29,628 nt of DNA from Lingula anatina (lineage: Eukaryota; Brachiopoda; Lingulata; Lingulida; Lingulidae): assembly GCF_001039355.2 (NCBI RefSeq), contig NW_019776059.1, positions 1 to 29,628 of the forward strand, read 5' to 3'. A program made the position numbers and the translations under genes. Below the pieces are notes generated by a model that was given only the letters and a program-made list of their open reading frames with translations, made no database searches and was not told where the DNA came from. Numbering within the stretch: the first letter of the stretch is position 1; each line of letters starts with the position of its first letter. This document shows positions 26,301 to 29,628 of this stretch, one piece after another.

Positions 26301-26404
26301 ACGGGATCGTCTGCAGGAACGCCGAAAACGAGGTTAATTGGAGGGAAGGAGACCCCCCGGTGTGCCCAGACCTAGAGATAAGATATCTTTGTCGATATCT
26401 TTGA
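980..26404 (+). CDS. Secreted LRP-like / pentraxin / thrombospondin / WxxW multidomain protein (38 exons, joined CDS)
   Basis: Thirty-eight GT-AG exons join in frame to 7257 bases, a predicted 2418-residue protein. Approximate domains: signal peptide 1-18, EGF 22-57, YWTD propeller 61-332, EGF 334-374, propeller 375-650, EGF 651-696, propeller 697-1009, EGF 1010-1044, pentraxin 1 1045-1251, TSR1 1252-1300, pentraxin 2 1301-1503, TSR2 1504-1536, pentraxin 3 1537-1740, TSR3 1741-1785, TSR4 1786-1834, pentraxin 4 1835-2035, TSR5 2036-2069, pentraxin 5 2070-2272, TSR6 2273-2322, WxxW 2323-2418. No LDLa repeat, transmembrane helix or cytoplasmic NPxY tail is visible, so I infer a secreted protein. 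In known families, propeller-EGF units bind protein ligands, pentraxins bind ligands in a calcium-dependent way, and TSRs bind matrix and glycosaminoglycans. A role in extracellular recognition or matrix is inferred only. The model is hand-built; single exon edges could be wrong. Confidence 0.85.
1035..2207. other. Intron 1 (1.2 kb)
   Basis: The largest intron. I see no coding homology, RNA gene or clear element. It holds C-runs near 1817 and AT-rich stretches. First introns often hold enhancers, but nothing in the sequence shows this. Confidence 0.5.
2208..2333 (+). CDS. Exon 2: EGF-like domain 1
   Basis: Acceptor ATTTTAG, donor GTAGTG, phase 1 at both ends. It encodes one LRP-type EGF module with six cysteines: CDLWGVC, QKC, YTCSC, then [11 protein letters not shown]. 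The GYxLxxDGxTC ending is typical of the EGF modules that cap YWTD propellers in LDL-receptor relatives. No LDLa repeats precede it, unlike most LRPs. Confidence 0.88.
2796..2987 (+). CDS. Exon 3: propeller 1, blades 1-2
   Basis: Acceptor CTGCAG, donor GTAAGT, 64 codons, phase 1-1. It starts with the usual first propeller strand ([17 protein letters not shown]) and continues to the second blade core [15 protein letters not shown], a variant of YWTD. It follows the EGF exon, as in LRP genes. Confidence 0.9.
3672..3784. repeat. ATT / GTT / GCTGAT-type imperfect microsatellite (intron 3)
   Basis: A run of ATT units passes into GTT units and then degenerate TGATG/CTG units, ending about 50 bases before exon 4. 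Confidence 0.7.
3836..4040 (+). CDS. Exon 4: propeller 1, blade 3
   Basis: Acceptor GATTTCAG, donor GTAAGC, entry phase 1, exit phase 2. It encodes [18 protein letters not shown], matching the PxGLAVDWxxxxLYWTD pattern of the LDL-receptor class B repeat, then HPRAIAVDP, which leads into the next blade. Confidence 0.92.
4625..4663. repeat. (ATT)13 microsatellite upstream of exon 5
   Basis: Pure ATT repeat that ends 28 bases before the exon 5 start, in the region where branch point and pyrimidine tract should lie. Confidence 0.85.
4692..4865 (+). CDS. Exon 5: propeller 1, blade 4
   Basis: Acceptor CATTCCAG, donor GTATAG, phase 2-2. It encodes [19 protein letters not shown] and then [19 protein letters not shown], the classic DYxxxRVYWVDA linkage. 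The exon is hemmed in by microsatellites: an ATT run ends 28 bases before it and an AC run starts about 34 bases after it. Confidence 0.93.
4899..4938. repeat. (AC)20 microsatellite downstream of exon 5
   Basis: Pure AC repeat starting about 34 bases after the exon 5 donor. CA repeats at this position are known splicing-factor (hnRNP L) sites in vertebrates; any role here is inference. Confidence 0.85.
5683..5830 (+). CDS. Exon 6: propeller 1, blades 5-6
   Basis: Acceptor TTGACCAG, donor GTAGTT, phase 2 in and 0 out. It encodes [18 protein letters not shown], then [24 protein letters not shown], the HPFAIxVFxxxVYWTDW signature found in LDL-receptor and LRP sixth blades. Confidence 0.92.
5890..6165. 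repeat. Diverged tandem duplication in intron 6
   Basis: Two units share GTTG(G/A)GAAACAT.TCGCTTT (5908 and 6049) and GGGGACTT.GGCATATGGTGAG (5977 and 6136), a period of about 141-159 bases with AT-rich sequence between. It ends shortly before exon 7. Confidence 0.65.
6189..6285 (+). CDS. Exon 7: end of propeller 1
   Basis: Acceptor CTTTTAAG, donor GTAAGG, phase 0 in and 1 out. It encodes [20 protein letters not shown] and then [12 protein letters not shown], which matches the P-x-D-L/I-x-V-x-H xxxQ segment closing LRP propellers just before the EGF module. Confidence 0.88.
6576..6701 (+). CDS. Exon 8: EGF-like domain 2
   Basis: Acceptor TATTCAG, donor GTAAGT, phase 1-1. [15 protein letters not shown] followed by [16 protein letters not shown] is a textbook LRP EGF module ([15 protein letters not shown]). 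It separates propellers 1 and 2. Confidence 0.93.
7056..7283 (+). CDS. Exon 9: propeller 2, blades 1-2
   Basis: Acceptor CTCTTTCAG, donor GTAATG, 76 codons, phase 1-1. It begins with [17 protein letters not shown], the FLLxARxxxIRxxxL first strand of LRP propellers, then [18 protein letters not shown]. The remaining part, [19 protein letters not shown], is a standard YWTD blade end. Confidence 0.93.
7431..7618 (+). mobile_element. hAT-like MITE, copy 2 (intron 9)
   Basis: Starts CAGTGGCGGC and ends CCCGCCCCTG, imperfect terminal inverted repeats. Flanks CCTGTACT and CCTTTACT form an 8-base target duplication with one mismatch, the length used by hAT transposons. The interior holds G-rich runs (GGGGTGG repeats). 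It is too short to code for a transposase and is present inverted at 1-282. Confidence 0.65.
7657..7827. repeat. Imperfect inverted-repeat element next to the hAT MITE
   Basis: The left end GGTACACCAGTGTAACG with CCGTGTAACG is mirrored at the right end by CGTTACACCGGCACC preceded by GTGTAACACGG. It looks like a small foldback MITE; no clear target duplication was found. Confidence 0.4.
8220..8394 (+). CDS. Exon 10: propeller 2, blade 3
   Basis: Acceptor TTTCACCAG, donor GTACGT, phase 1 in and 2 out. [20 protein letters not shown] replaces the YWTD core with YFST, a common degenerate form. [11 protein letters not shown] follows. An ATT/GTT microsatellite starts 15 bases past the donor. Confidence 0.88.
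8410..8458. repeat. (ATT)n(GTT)n microsatellite after exon 10
   Basis: Compound repeat beginning 15 bases beyond the exon 10 donor, in intron 10. Read-through into it gives an Ile/Val run, which is not coding. Confidence 0.8.
8745..8872 (+). CDS. Exon 11: propeller 2, blade 4
   Basis: Acceptor GGTTTTCAG, donor GTAAGA, phase 2 in and 1 out. [20 protein letters not shown] plus GSNVQQFV is a class B blade with FWTE at the core. Both edges give in-frame joins. Confidence 0.87.
9253..9549 (+). CDS. Exon 12: propeller 2, blades 5-6
   Basis: Acceptor TGATCCAG, donor GTGAGT, 99 codons, phase 1-1. [16 protein letters not shown] and the later [16 protein letters not shown] form the last two blades with degenerate YWTD cores. 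The C-terminal [14 protein letters not shown] corresponds to the closing segment before the EGF module. Confidence 0.88.
9934..10071 (+). CDS. Exon 13: EGF-like domain 3 with an asparagine tract
   Basis: Acceptor CTATCCAG, donor GTGAGT, phase 1-1. [17 protein letters not shown] is followed by six AAC codons at 9996-10013, then [18 protein letters not shown]. This is an LRP EGF module with a coding (AAC)6 repeat in its loop, so Asn number may vary between individuals. Confidence 0.92.
10462..10599 (+). CDS. Exon 14: propeller 3, first strand (possible duplicate/alternative exon)
   Basis: Acceptor TTCCTTAG, donor GTAGGT, 46 codons, phase 1-1. [20 protein letters not shown] resembles the first strand of an LRP propeller. 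The Thr/Ser-rich tail ([10 protein letters not shown]) does not continue into a blade. Exon 15 repeats the same strand ([12 protein letters not shown]). Because each exon is phase 1-1 and a multiple of three, either could be skipped without losing frame. Confidence 0.75.
11117..11242 (+). CDS. Exon 15: propeller 3, first strand, second version
   Basis: Acceptor ATTTCCAG, donor GTAAAA, 42 codons, phase 1-1. [20 protein letters not shown] followed by AAAVVDFHA leads smoothly into exon 16 (ANRFIYWAD), giving the usual AVDxxxxNRxYWxD linkage. This exon therefore looks like the regular propeller start, and exon 14 the extra one. Confidence 0.82.
11382..11727. mobile_element. TTAA-flanked MITE, copy A (intron 15)
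   Basis: Left end TTAAAGGGACAATAACTCTT and right end AAGAGTTATTATCCCTTTAA are inverted repeats of about 20 bases, bounded by TTAA on both sides. The TTAA target is typical of piggyBac-type elements. A perfect 24-base palindrome lies at 11557-11580. No transposase frame. It is homologous to 27550-28223. Confidence 0.75.
11911..12045 (+). CDS. Exon 16: propeller 3, blade 2
   Basis: Acceptor ATACCTCAG, donor GTAAAT, phase 1-1. [20 protein letters not shown], then [11 protein letters not shown], matches the YWTD blade pattern including the VxGLSVDW start of the next blade. Confidence 0.92.
12160..12476. mobile_element. Foldback MITE with 110-base arms and 5-bp target duplication (intron 16)
   Basis: The left arm 12160-12269 begins CAGGCCTACCCAACT and the right arm 12367-12476 is its near-perfect inverse. 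Arms share ACCGAATGATCCCGAATTCA and CCACACTACCCGTT. GTAAT flanks both ends exactly (12155-12159 and 12477-12481). The loop of about 97 bases has no coding capacity. Confidence 0.85.
12537..12610. repeat. (TA)n followed by poly-T (intron 16)
   Basis: AT dinucleotide run passing into an 18-19 base T run, downstream of the foldback element. Confidence 0.9.
12688..12739. repeat. (TA)26 microsatellite abutting exon 17
   Basis: AT dinucleotide run ending 21 bases before exon 17. Together with the first TA run it could fold intron 16 into a hairpin. Confidence 0.9.
12761..12890 (+). CDS. Exon 17: propeller 3, blade 3
   Basis: Acceptor AATACCAG, donor GTAAGG, phase 1 in and 2 out. [20 protein letters not shown] and then [11 protein letters not shown] form a standard class B repeat. 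A (TA)n tract at 12688-12739 ends only 21 bases before the exon, so it lies where a polypyrimidine tract or branch point would be expected. Confidence 0.92.
13406..13687 (+). CDS. Exon 18: propeller 3, blades 4-6
   Basis: Acceptor TCAACCAG, donor GTTGGT, phase 2-2. Blade cores are [20 protein letters not shown], then [20 protein letters not shown], then EEYIYWTD. This is the best-preserved propeller stretch in the gene. The third blade finishes in exon 19. Confidence 0.94.
14057..14184 (+). CDS. Exon 19: end of propeller 3
   Basis: Acceptor CCACCTAG, donor GTATTT, phase 2 in and 1 out. [20 protein letters not shown], then [15 protein letters not shown], is the closing DIKVxHxxRQ segment before the EGF module. 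A second in-frame acceptor nine bases upstream (CGCGTAG, exon from 14048) would add three residues. I prefer the downstream one because it keeps normal blade spacing. Confidence 0.87.
14583..14687 (+). CDS. Exon 20: EGF-like domain 4
   Basis: Acceptor CTGTTGTAG, donor GTAAGT, 35 codons, phase 1-1. [20 protein letters not shown] and CQCTKDEEC form a short EGF module whose final loop is compressed. It closes the LRP-like half; the next exon opens the pentraxin half. Confidence 0.88.
15035..15433 (+). CDS. Exon 21: pentraxin 1, N-terminal part
   Basis: Acceptor CATTTTCAG, donor GTGAGT, 133 codons, phase 1-1. It carries the first pentraxin strands ([18 protein letters not shown]), [10 protein letters not shown] with the first conserved Cys, the DN pair of the calcium site ([10 protein letters not shown]), and the pentraxin family signature [10 protein letters not shown] (HxCxT/SW). 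It lies outside the later duplicated block. Confidence 0.94.
15670..15891 (+). CDS. Exon 22: pentraxin 1, C-terminal part
   Basis: Acceptor TTTTCCAG, donor GTAAAT, 74 codons, phase 1-1. [20 protein letters not shown] is the calcium-loop region (GQEQD in C-reactive protein). Here the downstream positions equivalent to CRP E147/Q150 appear to be Arg, unlike the other four copies (QxxQS). It ends ...TDLC, with the Cys codon split across the intron. Read-through into the intron would stop after a few residues. Confidence 0.92.
16335..16481 (+). CDS. Exon 23: TSR1 (type A)
   Basis: Acceptor TATTTTAG, donor GTAATT, 49 codons, phase 1-1. [20 protein letters not shown] and [20 protein letters not shown] form a thrombospondin type 1 repeat (WxxW, CxxTCGxGxxxRxRxC). 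The expected final GPC is replaced by LAVTKQ, so a terminal Cys is missing. It is closely similar to exon 30. Confidence 0.92.
17007..17393 (+). CDS. Exon 24: pentraxin 2 (alpha), N-terminal part
   Basis: Acceptor ATTTCCAG, donor GTGAGT, 129 codons, phase 1-1. [34 protein letters not shown] and [10 protein letters not shown] show the pentraxin fold. At the calcium-site DN pair this copy reads HKNALLFGY, with Lys in place of Asp, as does its duplicate exon 31 (YKNSLLFGY). Confidence 0.93.
17647..17868 (+). CDS. Exon 25: pentraxin 2 (alpha), C-terminal part
   Basis: Acceptor CTTATAG, donor GTGAGT, 74 codons, phase 1-1. [19 protein letters not shown] and [20 protein letters not shown] form the second half of a pentraxin. 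By eye it differs from exon 32 at about 13 of 222 bases, mostly silent. Confidence 0.93.
18194..18481. mobile_element. TIR element with TACCCGCA ends (intron 25)
   Basis: The left end TACCCGCAAGAAAATGCAGT is matched by the inverse right end (inverse reads TACCCGCACGAAAATGAAGT). The interior repeats short words such as GCAGTAG, GAAGTAG and GAAGCAT. About 290 bases, non-coding, no clear target duplication. Confidence 0.65.
18751..18849 (+). CDS. Exon 26: TSR2 (type B, shortened)
   Basis: Acceptor ACATTTTAG, donor GTAATC, 33 codons, phase 1-1. [20 protein letters not shown] then [11 protein letters not shown] keeps the WxxWxxC core but stops after the RxRxC cysteine, lacking the C-terminal third of a normal TSR. 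Its partner in the duplication is exon 33. Confidence 0.9.
19290..19679 (+). CDS. Exon 27: pentraxin 3 (beta), N-terminal part
   Basis: Acceptor ATTTCCAG, donor GTAAGA, 130 codons, phase 1-1. [29 protein letters not shown] (calcium DN pair kept) and [10 protein letters not shown] (pentraxin signature) are present. It is related most closely to exon 34 ([18 protein letters not shown]). Confidence 0.93.
19960..20181 (+). CDS. Exon 28: pentraxin 3 (beta), C-terminal part
   Basis: Acceptor TTGCTTCAG, donor GTGAGT, 74 codons, phase 1-1. [40 protein letters not shown] and [10 protein letters not shown] complete pentraxin 3 with the GQDQD and QxxQS calcium-loop residues intact. Confidence 0.93.
20286..20316. 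repeat. (GT)n microsatellite (intron 28)
   Basis: Pure GT run about 105 bases after exon 28. Confidence 0.85.
20475..20609 (+). CDS. Exon 29: TSR3 (type C)
   Basis: Acceptor GTATTTAG, donor GTGCGT, 45 codons, phase 1-1. [20 protein letters not shown] and [11 protein letters not shown] form a TSR whose C-terminal end is complete (the final Cys codon is split by the intron), but whose first strand has lost the tryptophans ([13 protein letters not shown]). It directly abuts TSR4, the only place where two TSRs are adjacent. Confidence 0.88.
20969..21034. repeat. Perfect 23-bp inverted repeat with 20-nt loop (intron 29)
   Basis: TGGCACGCCTACTGAAGCTG(CTA) is repeated as its exact complement after a 20-base loop, giving a strong RNA hairpin. 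It could be a MITE end pair or a pre-miRNA-like hairpin; I found no wider element around it. Confidence 0.8.
21171..21317 (+). CDS. Exon 30: TSR4 (type A)
   Basis: Acceptor TCATGTCAG, donor GTAATT, 49 codons, phase 1-1. [40 protein letters not shown] and the LAVTKQ tail make it the duplicate of exon 23. It opens the second copy of the seven-exon block. Confidence 0.92.
21638..22018 (+). CDS. Exon 31: pentraxin 4 (alpha), N-terminal part
   Basis: Acceptor GTTTCCAG, donor GTGAGT, 127 codons, phase 1-1. [20 protein letters not shown] and [10 protein letters not shown] mark the pentraxin. It is two codons shorter than exon 24 around [11 protein letters not shown]. The Lys-for-Asp change in the calcium-site DN pair is shared with exon 24. 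Confidence 0.93.
22438..22659 (+). CDS. Exon 32: pentraxin 4 (alpha), C-terminal part
   Basis: Acceptor CTTTCAG, donor GTGAGT, 74 codons, phase 1-1. [20 protein letters not shown] and [20 protein letters not shown] are nearly identical to exon 25. The only clear protein differences are Leu to Met after IGD, two substitutions near the end (EED to QAD), and the split first residue. Confidence 0.93.
22690..22737. repeat. TA and T-rich low-complexity tract (intron 32)
   Basis: Short TA run followed by a long T-rich stretch 30 bases after exon 32. Confidence 0.8.
23052..23153 (+). CDS. Exon 33: TSR5 (type B, shortened)
   Basis: Acceptor CGTTCTAG, donor GTAATT, 34 codons, phase 1-1. [20 protein letters not shown] then [12 protein letters not shown] has the same shortened form as exon 26, with one extra codon. 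CG of the CGxG motif has become CDD. Confidence 0.9.
23611..23997 (+). CDS. Exon 34: pentraxin 5 (beta), N-terminal part
   Basis: Acceptor ATTTCCAG, donor GTACGG, 129 codons, phase 1-1. [30 protein letters not shown] (DN pair kept) and [10 protein letters not shown] are present. An extra Cys (GTTCILSYA) is seen only in this copy. Confidence 0.93.
24016..24095. repeat. ATA microsatellite plus GGCGCCTTACA direct repeat (intron 34)
   Basis: An ATA-rich run is followed by two copies of GGCGCCTTACA (24054-24064 and 24076-24086) separated by TTCTATCTCAA. The shape (simple repeat joined to a CTCAAGGCGC core) suggests the end of a dispersed short element; the family is not identified. Confidence 0.5.
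24422..24643 (+). CDS. Exon 35: pentraxin 5 (beta), C-terminal part
   Basis: Acceptor TGTTTCAG, donor GTAAGT, 74 codons, phase 1-1. [40 protein letters not shown] and [10 protein letters not shown] complete the fifth pentraxin, with calcium-loop residues intact. Confidence 0.93.
25256..25405 (+). CDS. Exon 36: TSR6 (type C)
   Basis: Acceptor TATTCTAG, phase 1-1. [20 protein letters not shown] and [20 protein letters not shown] then GPCCGFR. I end it at the GTGCGT donor (25406), the same donor hexamer as exon 29. An in-frame alternative donor after 25390 (GTTGTG) would give exactly the 135-base length of exon 29 and drop the extra CGFR residues. Confidence 0.8.
25602..25675 (+). CDS. Exon 37: WxxW domain, first part
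   Basis: Acceptor CCCCTCAG, donor GTATGT, phase 1 in and 0 out. [20 protein letters not shown] matches the start of the mucin-2 / CILP type WxxW domain (WTxWxDxDDPxxxGDxE). Confidence 0.87.
26189..26404 (+). CDS. Exon 38: WxxW domain end and stop codon
   Basis: Acceptor ACTTCCAG; the frame ends at TGA 26402-26404. [27 protein letters not shown] and [10 protein letters not shown] match the cysteine pattern and the closing ExRxxC of mucin/CILP WxxW domains. Four residues follow EIRYLC to the stop (RYL plus stop), so nothing such as a membrane anchor follows. Confidence 0.9.
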   Translation, partial: CATAAFLSEPIIAECRVVQTQQPWDASGYQYFLPCSVYGIVCRNAENEVNWREGDPPVCPDLEIRYLCRYL

Positions 26405-26503
26405 AATCATGATCCACGGACAATCTCTTACAAGATGAACTCTTGAACAGAATATATTTGTATCTTTGAATTCTTTATATTTAGACTTTAAAACAGTTGA
26501 GAA

Positions 26504-26509
26504 AATAAA
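26504..26509 (+). promoter_or_regulatory. AATAAA poly(A) signal, proximal
   Basis: AATAAA lies 100 bases after the stop codon in an AT-rich stretch. It is the best candidate for the 3' end of the large gene. Confidence 0.6.
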
Positions 26510-27549
26510 CACACCGGAGGATTGTTTTGGCTACAAAAAGGAAGAAAACTTAAGCGCACCATTTTGACGCACAAAACGGCTCGTACTGGGGGTGAGCCGT
26601 TTTTATTTACCTGAAGCTCTTTCAACACATCTCCGTCATTCTAATTCAAAGTCCTCAATTGTGTCTTTAGACCATCAGATCAGCAGTTAGTCTAGTAGAG
26701 GAGCAGGATTAGAAAACTGCAGACAACTCATAGCCACCTGGGGGCTGCCATTAGAGCTCATGTAATCACAAGCAAACGTTACAATGGAACCCCTCCCCCT
26801 TCAGCTCAAGTTTCTCTTCCTCCCTTCCAAACAACTGCCCAAAAATGTAATGAGAATCAAGCAATTTCCCACCCCAGAGCCCGACAGGAAACTCTTAAAT
26901 TCCATTCCCTCAGCTACTAGTTTATATGTGACCCTTGCCCCCACCCGACCCCCTGGGCGATAATGGATCCGGCAGTGGTGCTTTTGTGAGGTGAATGTTG
27001 CCAAGAGTACATGTGTGAATCAACAGATATGTTGTACTGTGTTCGTGCACAGTATACTGCCATGCGTTTGTTTTAGAATAAAGACGTTTCCGATTGCTCC
27101 GTGATTACTTTCACGGATTATATCTTTTTATGATTTATTTTTTCATGCATAAATAAATAATCTTATATGATGCAAAAGAGCAACAGTGACTTTGTATCTT
27201 GCCTAACTGATGTGGAATTTGTATCAATGCGTGTATGAAGGGGGTTGGAGATATAGTTGAGTATTTTCATGAGAACGTGCTAGATACTTGTAGTTTTATA
27301 TTTATATACAATCGTGTTACAAATACGGTTAAAATGGGAATCAGACCTTTAATATGGATATCACGATCCCGTGAAACTTGCGATTATAAAGACTTACACA
27401 GCGCTCACACGTGTATCAGTCATTTTATACTGCTAAATTAAAATATATTTTTTTTTTCAATTACAAACTTACATTACCGGCAGTCTTAATGAACTCCCTT
27501 GCCAAAAGTACATTCGATAGAGGTATTCCTGGCATTTTTTTACAGTCAG
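26510..27549. other. 3' flank of the gene
   Basis: No gene supported. It holds a perfect 10-base inverted repeat (AAAACGGCTC, 26573-26582 and 26594-26603) and the distal AATAAA. Short frames here lack family features. Confidence 0.5.
27077..27082 (+). promoter_or_regulatory. AATAAA poly(A) signal, distal candidate
   Basis: A second AATAAA about 670 bases after the stop codon, with T-rich sequence following. It could end a longer 3' UTR; the proximal signal is more likely. Confidence 0.3.
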
Positions 27550-28223
27550 TTAAAGCAATAATAACTCTTCCTTTGAGATTCAAAATTCCGCAAGAAATAC
27601 ATTGTAAACAACGCATGGAAATATATTCTATTGCATTTACCACTAAAACGGCCGTTATTGTAGTAAAACTAAAATCTGTGCTTGTCAATAGGGCTTTCGA
27701 TGCCTTTCTTCCCGGTCGTAAAGGCATCCGTTGCCAATGACGTTGGGGTGTCACGCGTATTCTCACGTTCATTCGAGACCAAAATAACATCTGGCGCCAA
27801 TCGCCTGATACAATACGCAGACGTAAGTTGCGAGTTTTTGTACAGTGCGTCGGATAACGAAAAGCCCAGAACTGCACACATCGTAGATATAAATGCATTT
27901 TGAGCAATAAGACGAATATATCTTATGAATCTTATATTATTGTTATATAGTGTTGTTGGTGTCTGCTTTTCCCGCAGTTTTAAGTAGGGCACCAGAGACT
28001 ATCGCTCGATATCGTGTGACTATGCAATGTCAGAGATGGCTCCTTCAGTTAAAATCTCTTAAGAGATTTTAACAAAAAAAAAAAAAAACGTTTAGAAAAA
28101 AAAACCTAGACTAACTTTGAATGCAGGAATGGGGTCGTTGACCATTGGTAAGTACGGGAAAACTGCCGTTTACTCCAGGAAAATCCAATTTTTTGCCAAA
28201 ACGAAGAGTTATTATGACTTTAA
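27550..28223. mobile_element. TTAA-flanked MITE, copy B (longer)
   Basis: Left end TTAAAGCAATAATAACTCTT and right end AAGAGTTATTATGACTTTAA are inverted and bounded by TTAA. The same 24-base palindrome as copy A lies at 28049-28072, followed by shared ACCATTGGTAAGTA and GTTTACTCCAGGAAAAT. It is about 330 bases longer than copy A because of extra internal sequence (roughly 27660-28010). The minus-strand frame at 27461-27907 lies partly inside it and shows no recognised domain. Confidence 0.7.
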
Positions 28224-29370
28224 CTTTAAATATTTTATGCATGCAGCAACTACATATCTTAATTGGCTCTCGTCTTGTCCATAAACTATAGCCTGATATT
28301 GTCAAATGTTGGTTGATTATGAGAGAAAGAGAGACATTTAGTGATGTTTGACATGTTAAAGCAGAGACGAAAACCCAAGTTCCTTTTCTAAACTGCCACT
28401 GGTCTTGTGGACCTTGCCCCGCGGAAGGTCAGACCGCTTCCTTCTTCTACCTGTACATGTCGTTTATCCCTCACAAATGCCAAACATTCGACAGGCGAAA
28501 ATATCTGAATATCCATTCGTTTTACATGTACACGACCCACATAGTGGATTTGTCAGGTCTACTCAAATGGAATGTTTAAACTTTATCCACGTGAATTTAT
28601 GTGTGTGATACGTTGAGGGTTACGTATTTTCACCTGAGATAAACGGACACTCTGTCTCCCGGGACATTGGTAAACACTACTAACCGCAACATAATTCCAC
28701 ATAACCTACTTCGCCTAACCGAAGCATTTAAACAAACAGCGTGCTTCTTGACTTGGAGCAAACATTCTTATCAAACTTGACTGATTTTGTGATGTTGTAG
28801 CTGTAAAACCAACGCCGCATGCCATCAGCCGCGTCGTGCATTTAAAGTTACAGCTGGGATGTAGTTAGCGCAAGAGAGAAGGTGGAAAAGGGGAAAAATC
28901 GAAGACAATGAAAACTAGATTAACCCCCCCCCCACAAAAAAAAAAAAAAAAAAAAAAAAAATCGCCGGCAAAATAGAGGCCTGCTGTATACCCGTAGCCT
29001 CATTCCTCGTTTCTTCTACTGAGTAAATATCACATTTTTGCTTTCCAATCACAACGCAGATAAAATAGCCAGATGACGAGCAGTGTGGAATTAGCCAATA
29101 GTAGGCCGTTAACCTAAACGTAGCACCTTAGGATTTTCAAACTTATTTGAATCATGTTATTTACGATTCATAGTTAGTTGGGTTGTCGTACACGGTCAAG
29201 AGTTAGAGGAAACGGAGTGAGGCTGTTTATTTGACCATTGTTTTCACAGGTTTGGTCCACGTATACCTGGGTCTCACAGTCGCAGGTGACATAAAATTTG
29301 GGACGAGAGGAAGGGAATCGAACACCTACAAGTATATATCGTATTTTTTCTTAAATTGAGCGATGAAGGG
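28224..29370. other. Intergenic sequence, right side
   Basis: No gene, RNA gene or element recognised. It contains a C run followed by an A run (28924-28961). Short open frames (for example 28405-28608) have no family features. Confidence 0.5.
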
Positions 29371-29378
29371 GTAGGGGG

Positions 29379-29628
<250 letters not shown>

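Noticed and set aside
26573-26610. Stem-loop followed by T residues resembling a bacterial rho-independent terminator
   Set aside because: The window is an intron-containing eukaryotic nuclear gene, so such a terminator is not expected.
27461-27907. 148-residue minus-strand frame, the longest antisense frame outside the gene
   Set aside because: Lies largely in MITE copy B, has no recognisable domain or promoter, and overlaps other frames equally open.

Overview
The window is metazoan nuclear DNA. It is AT-rich, full of microsatellites and small inverted-repeat transposons, and holds one large intron-rich gene on the + strand from about 0.95 kb to 26.5 kb. The domain families (LDL-receptor YWTD propellers, EGF-like, pentraxin, thrombospondin type 1, mucin-type WxxW), the GT-AG introns and the repeat style suggest a marine invertebrate. 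A lophotrochozoan such as a mollusc is my best guess, but this is a weak inference from composition and repeat type.

I could join 38 exons by hand. Every junction keeps frame (mostly phase 1) and all introns are GT-AG. The joined coding length is 7257 bases, a predicted 2418-residue protein from ATG at 980 to TGA ending at 26404. A TATA box lies just upstream and AATAAA signals lie downstream. Domain order: signal peptide; EGF; propeller 1; EGF; propeller 2; EGF; propeller 3; EGF; pentraxin 1; TSR1; pentraxin 2; TSR2; pentraxin 3; TSR3; TSR4; pentraxin 4; TSR5; pentraxin 5; TSR6; C-terminal WxxW domain. I saw no LDLa repeats, membrane segment or cytoplasmic tail, so the protein should be secreted. 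The N-terminal half looks like the ectodomain of an LRP-family receptor. The C-terminal half looks like a secreted lectin or matrix protein. I do not know a named protein with this combination.

The C-terminal half grew by an internal segmental duplication. Seven exons (TSR-A, pentraxin alpha in two exons, TSR-B, pentraxin beta in two exons, TSR-C) occur once at 16335-20609 and again, in the same order with almost the same exon lengths, at 21171-25405. Pentraxin 1 (15035-15891) lies outside this duplication.

The introns and flanks carry mobile-element remnants: two hAT-like MITE copies (1-282 and 7431-7618), a pair of TTAA-flanked MITEs (11382-11727 and 27550-28223), a foldback element with perfect 5-bp target duplications (12160-12476), another terminal-inverted-repeat element (18194-18481) and a perfect 23-bp hairpin (20969-21034). 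The 5' flank (283-915) and 3' flank (26510-29628) contain no gene I can support. The right edge is a long GA microsatellite.
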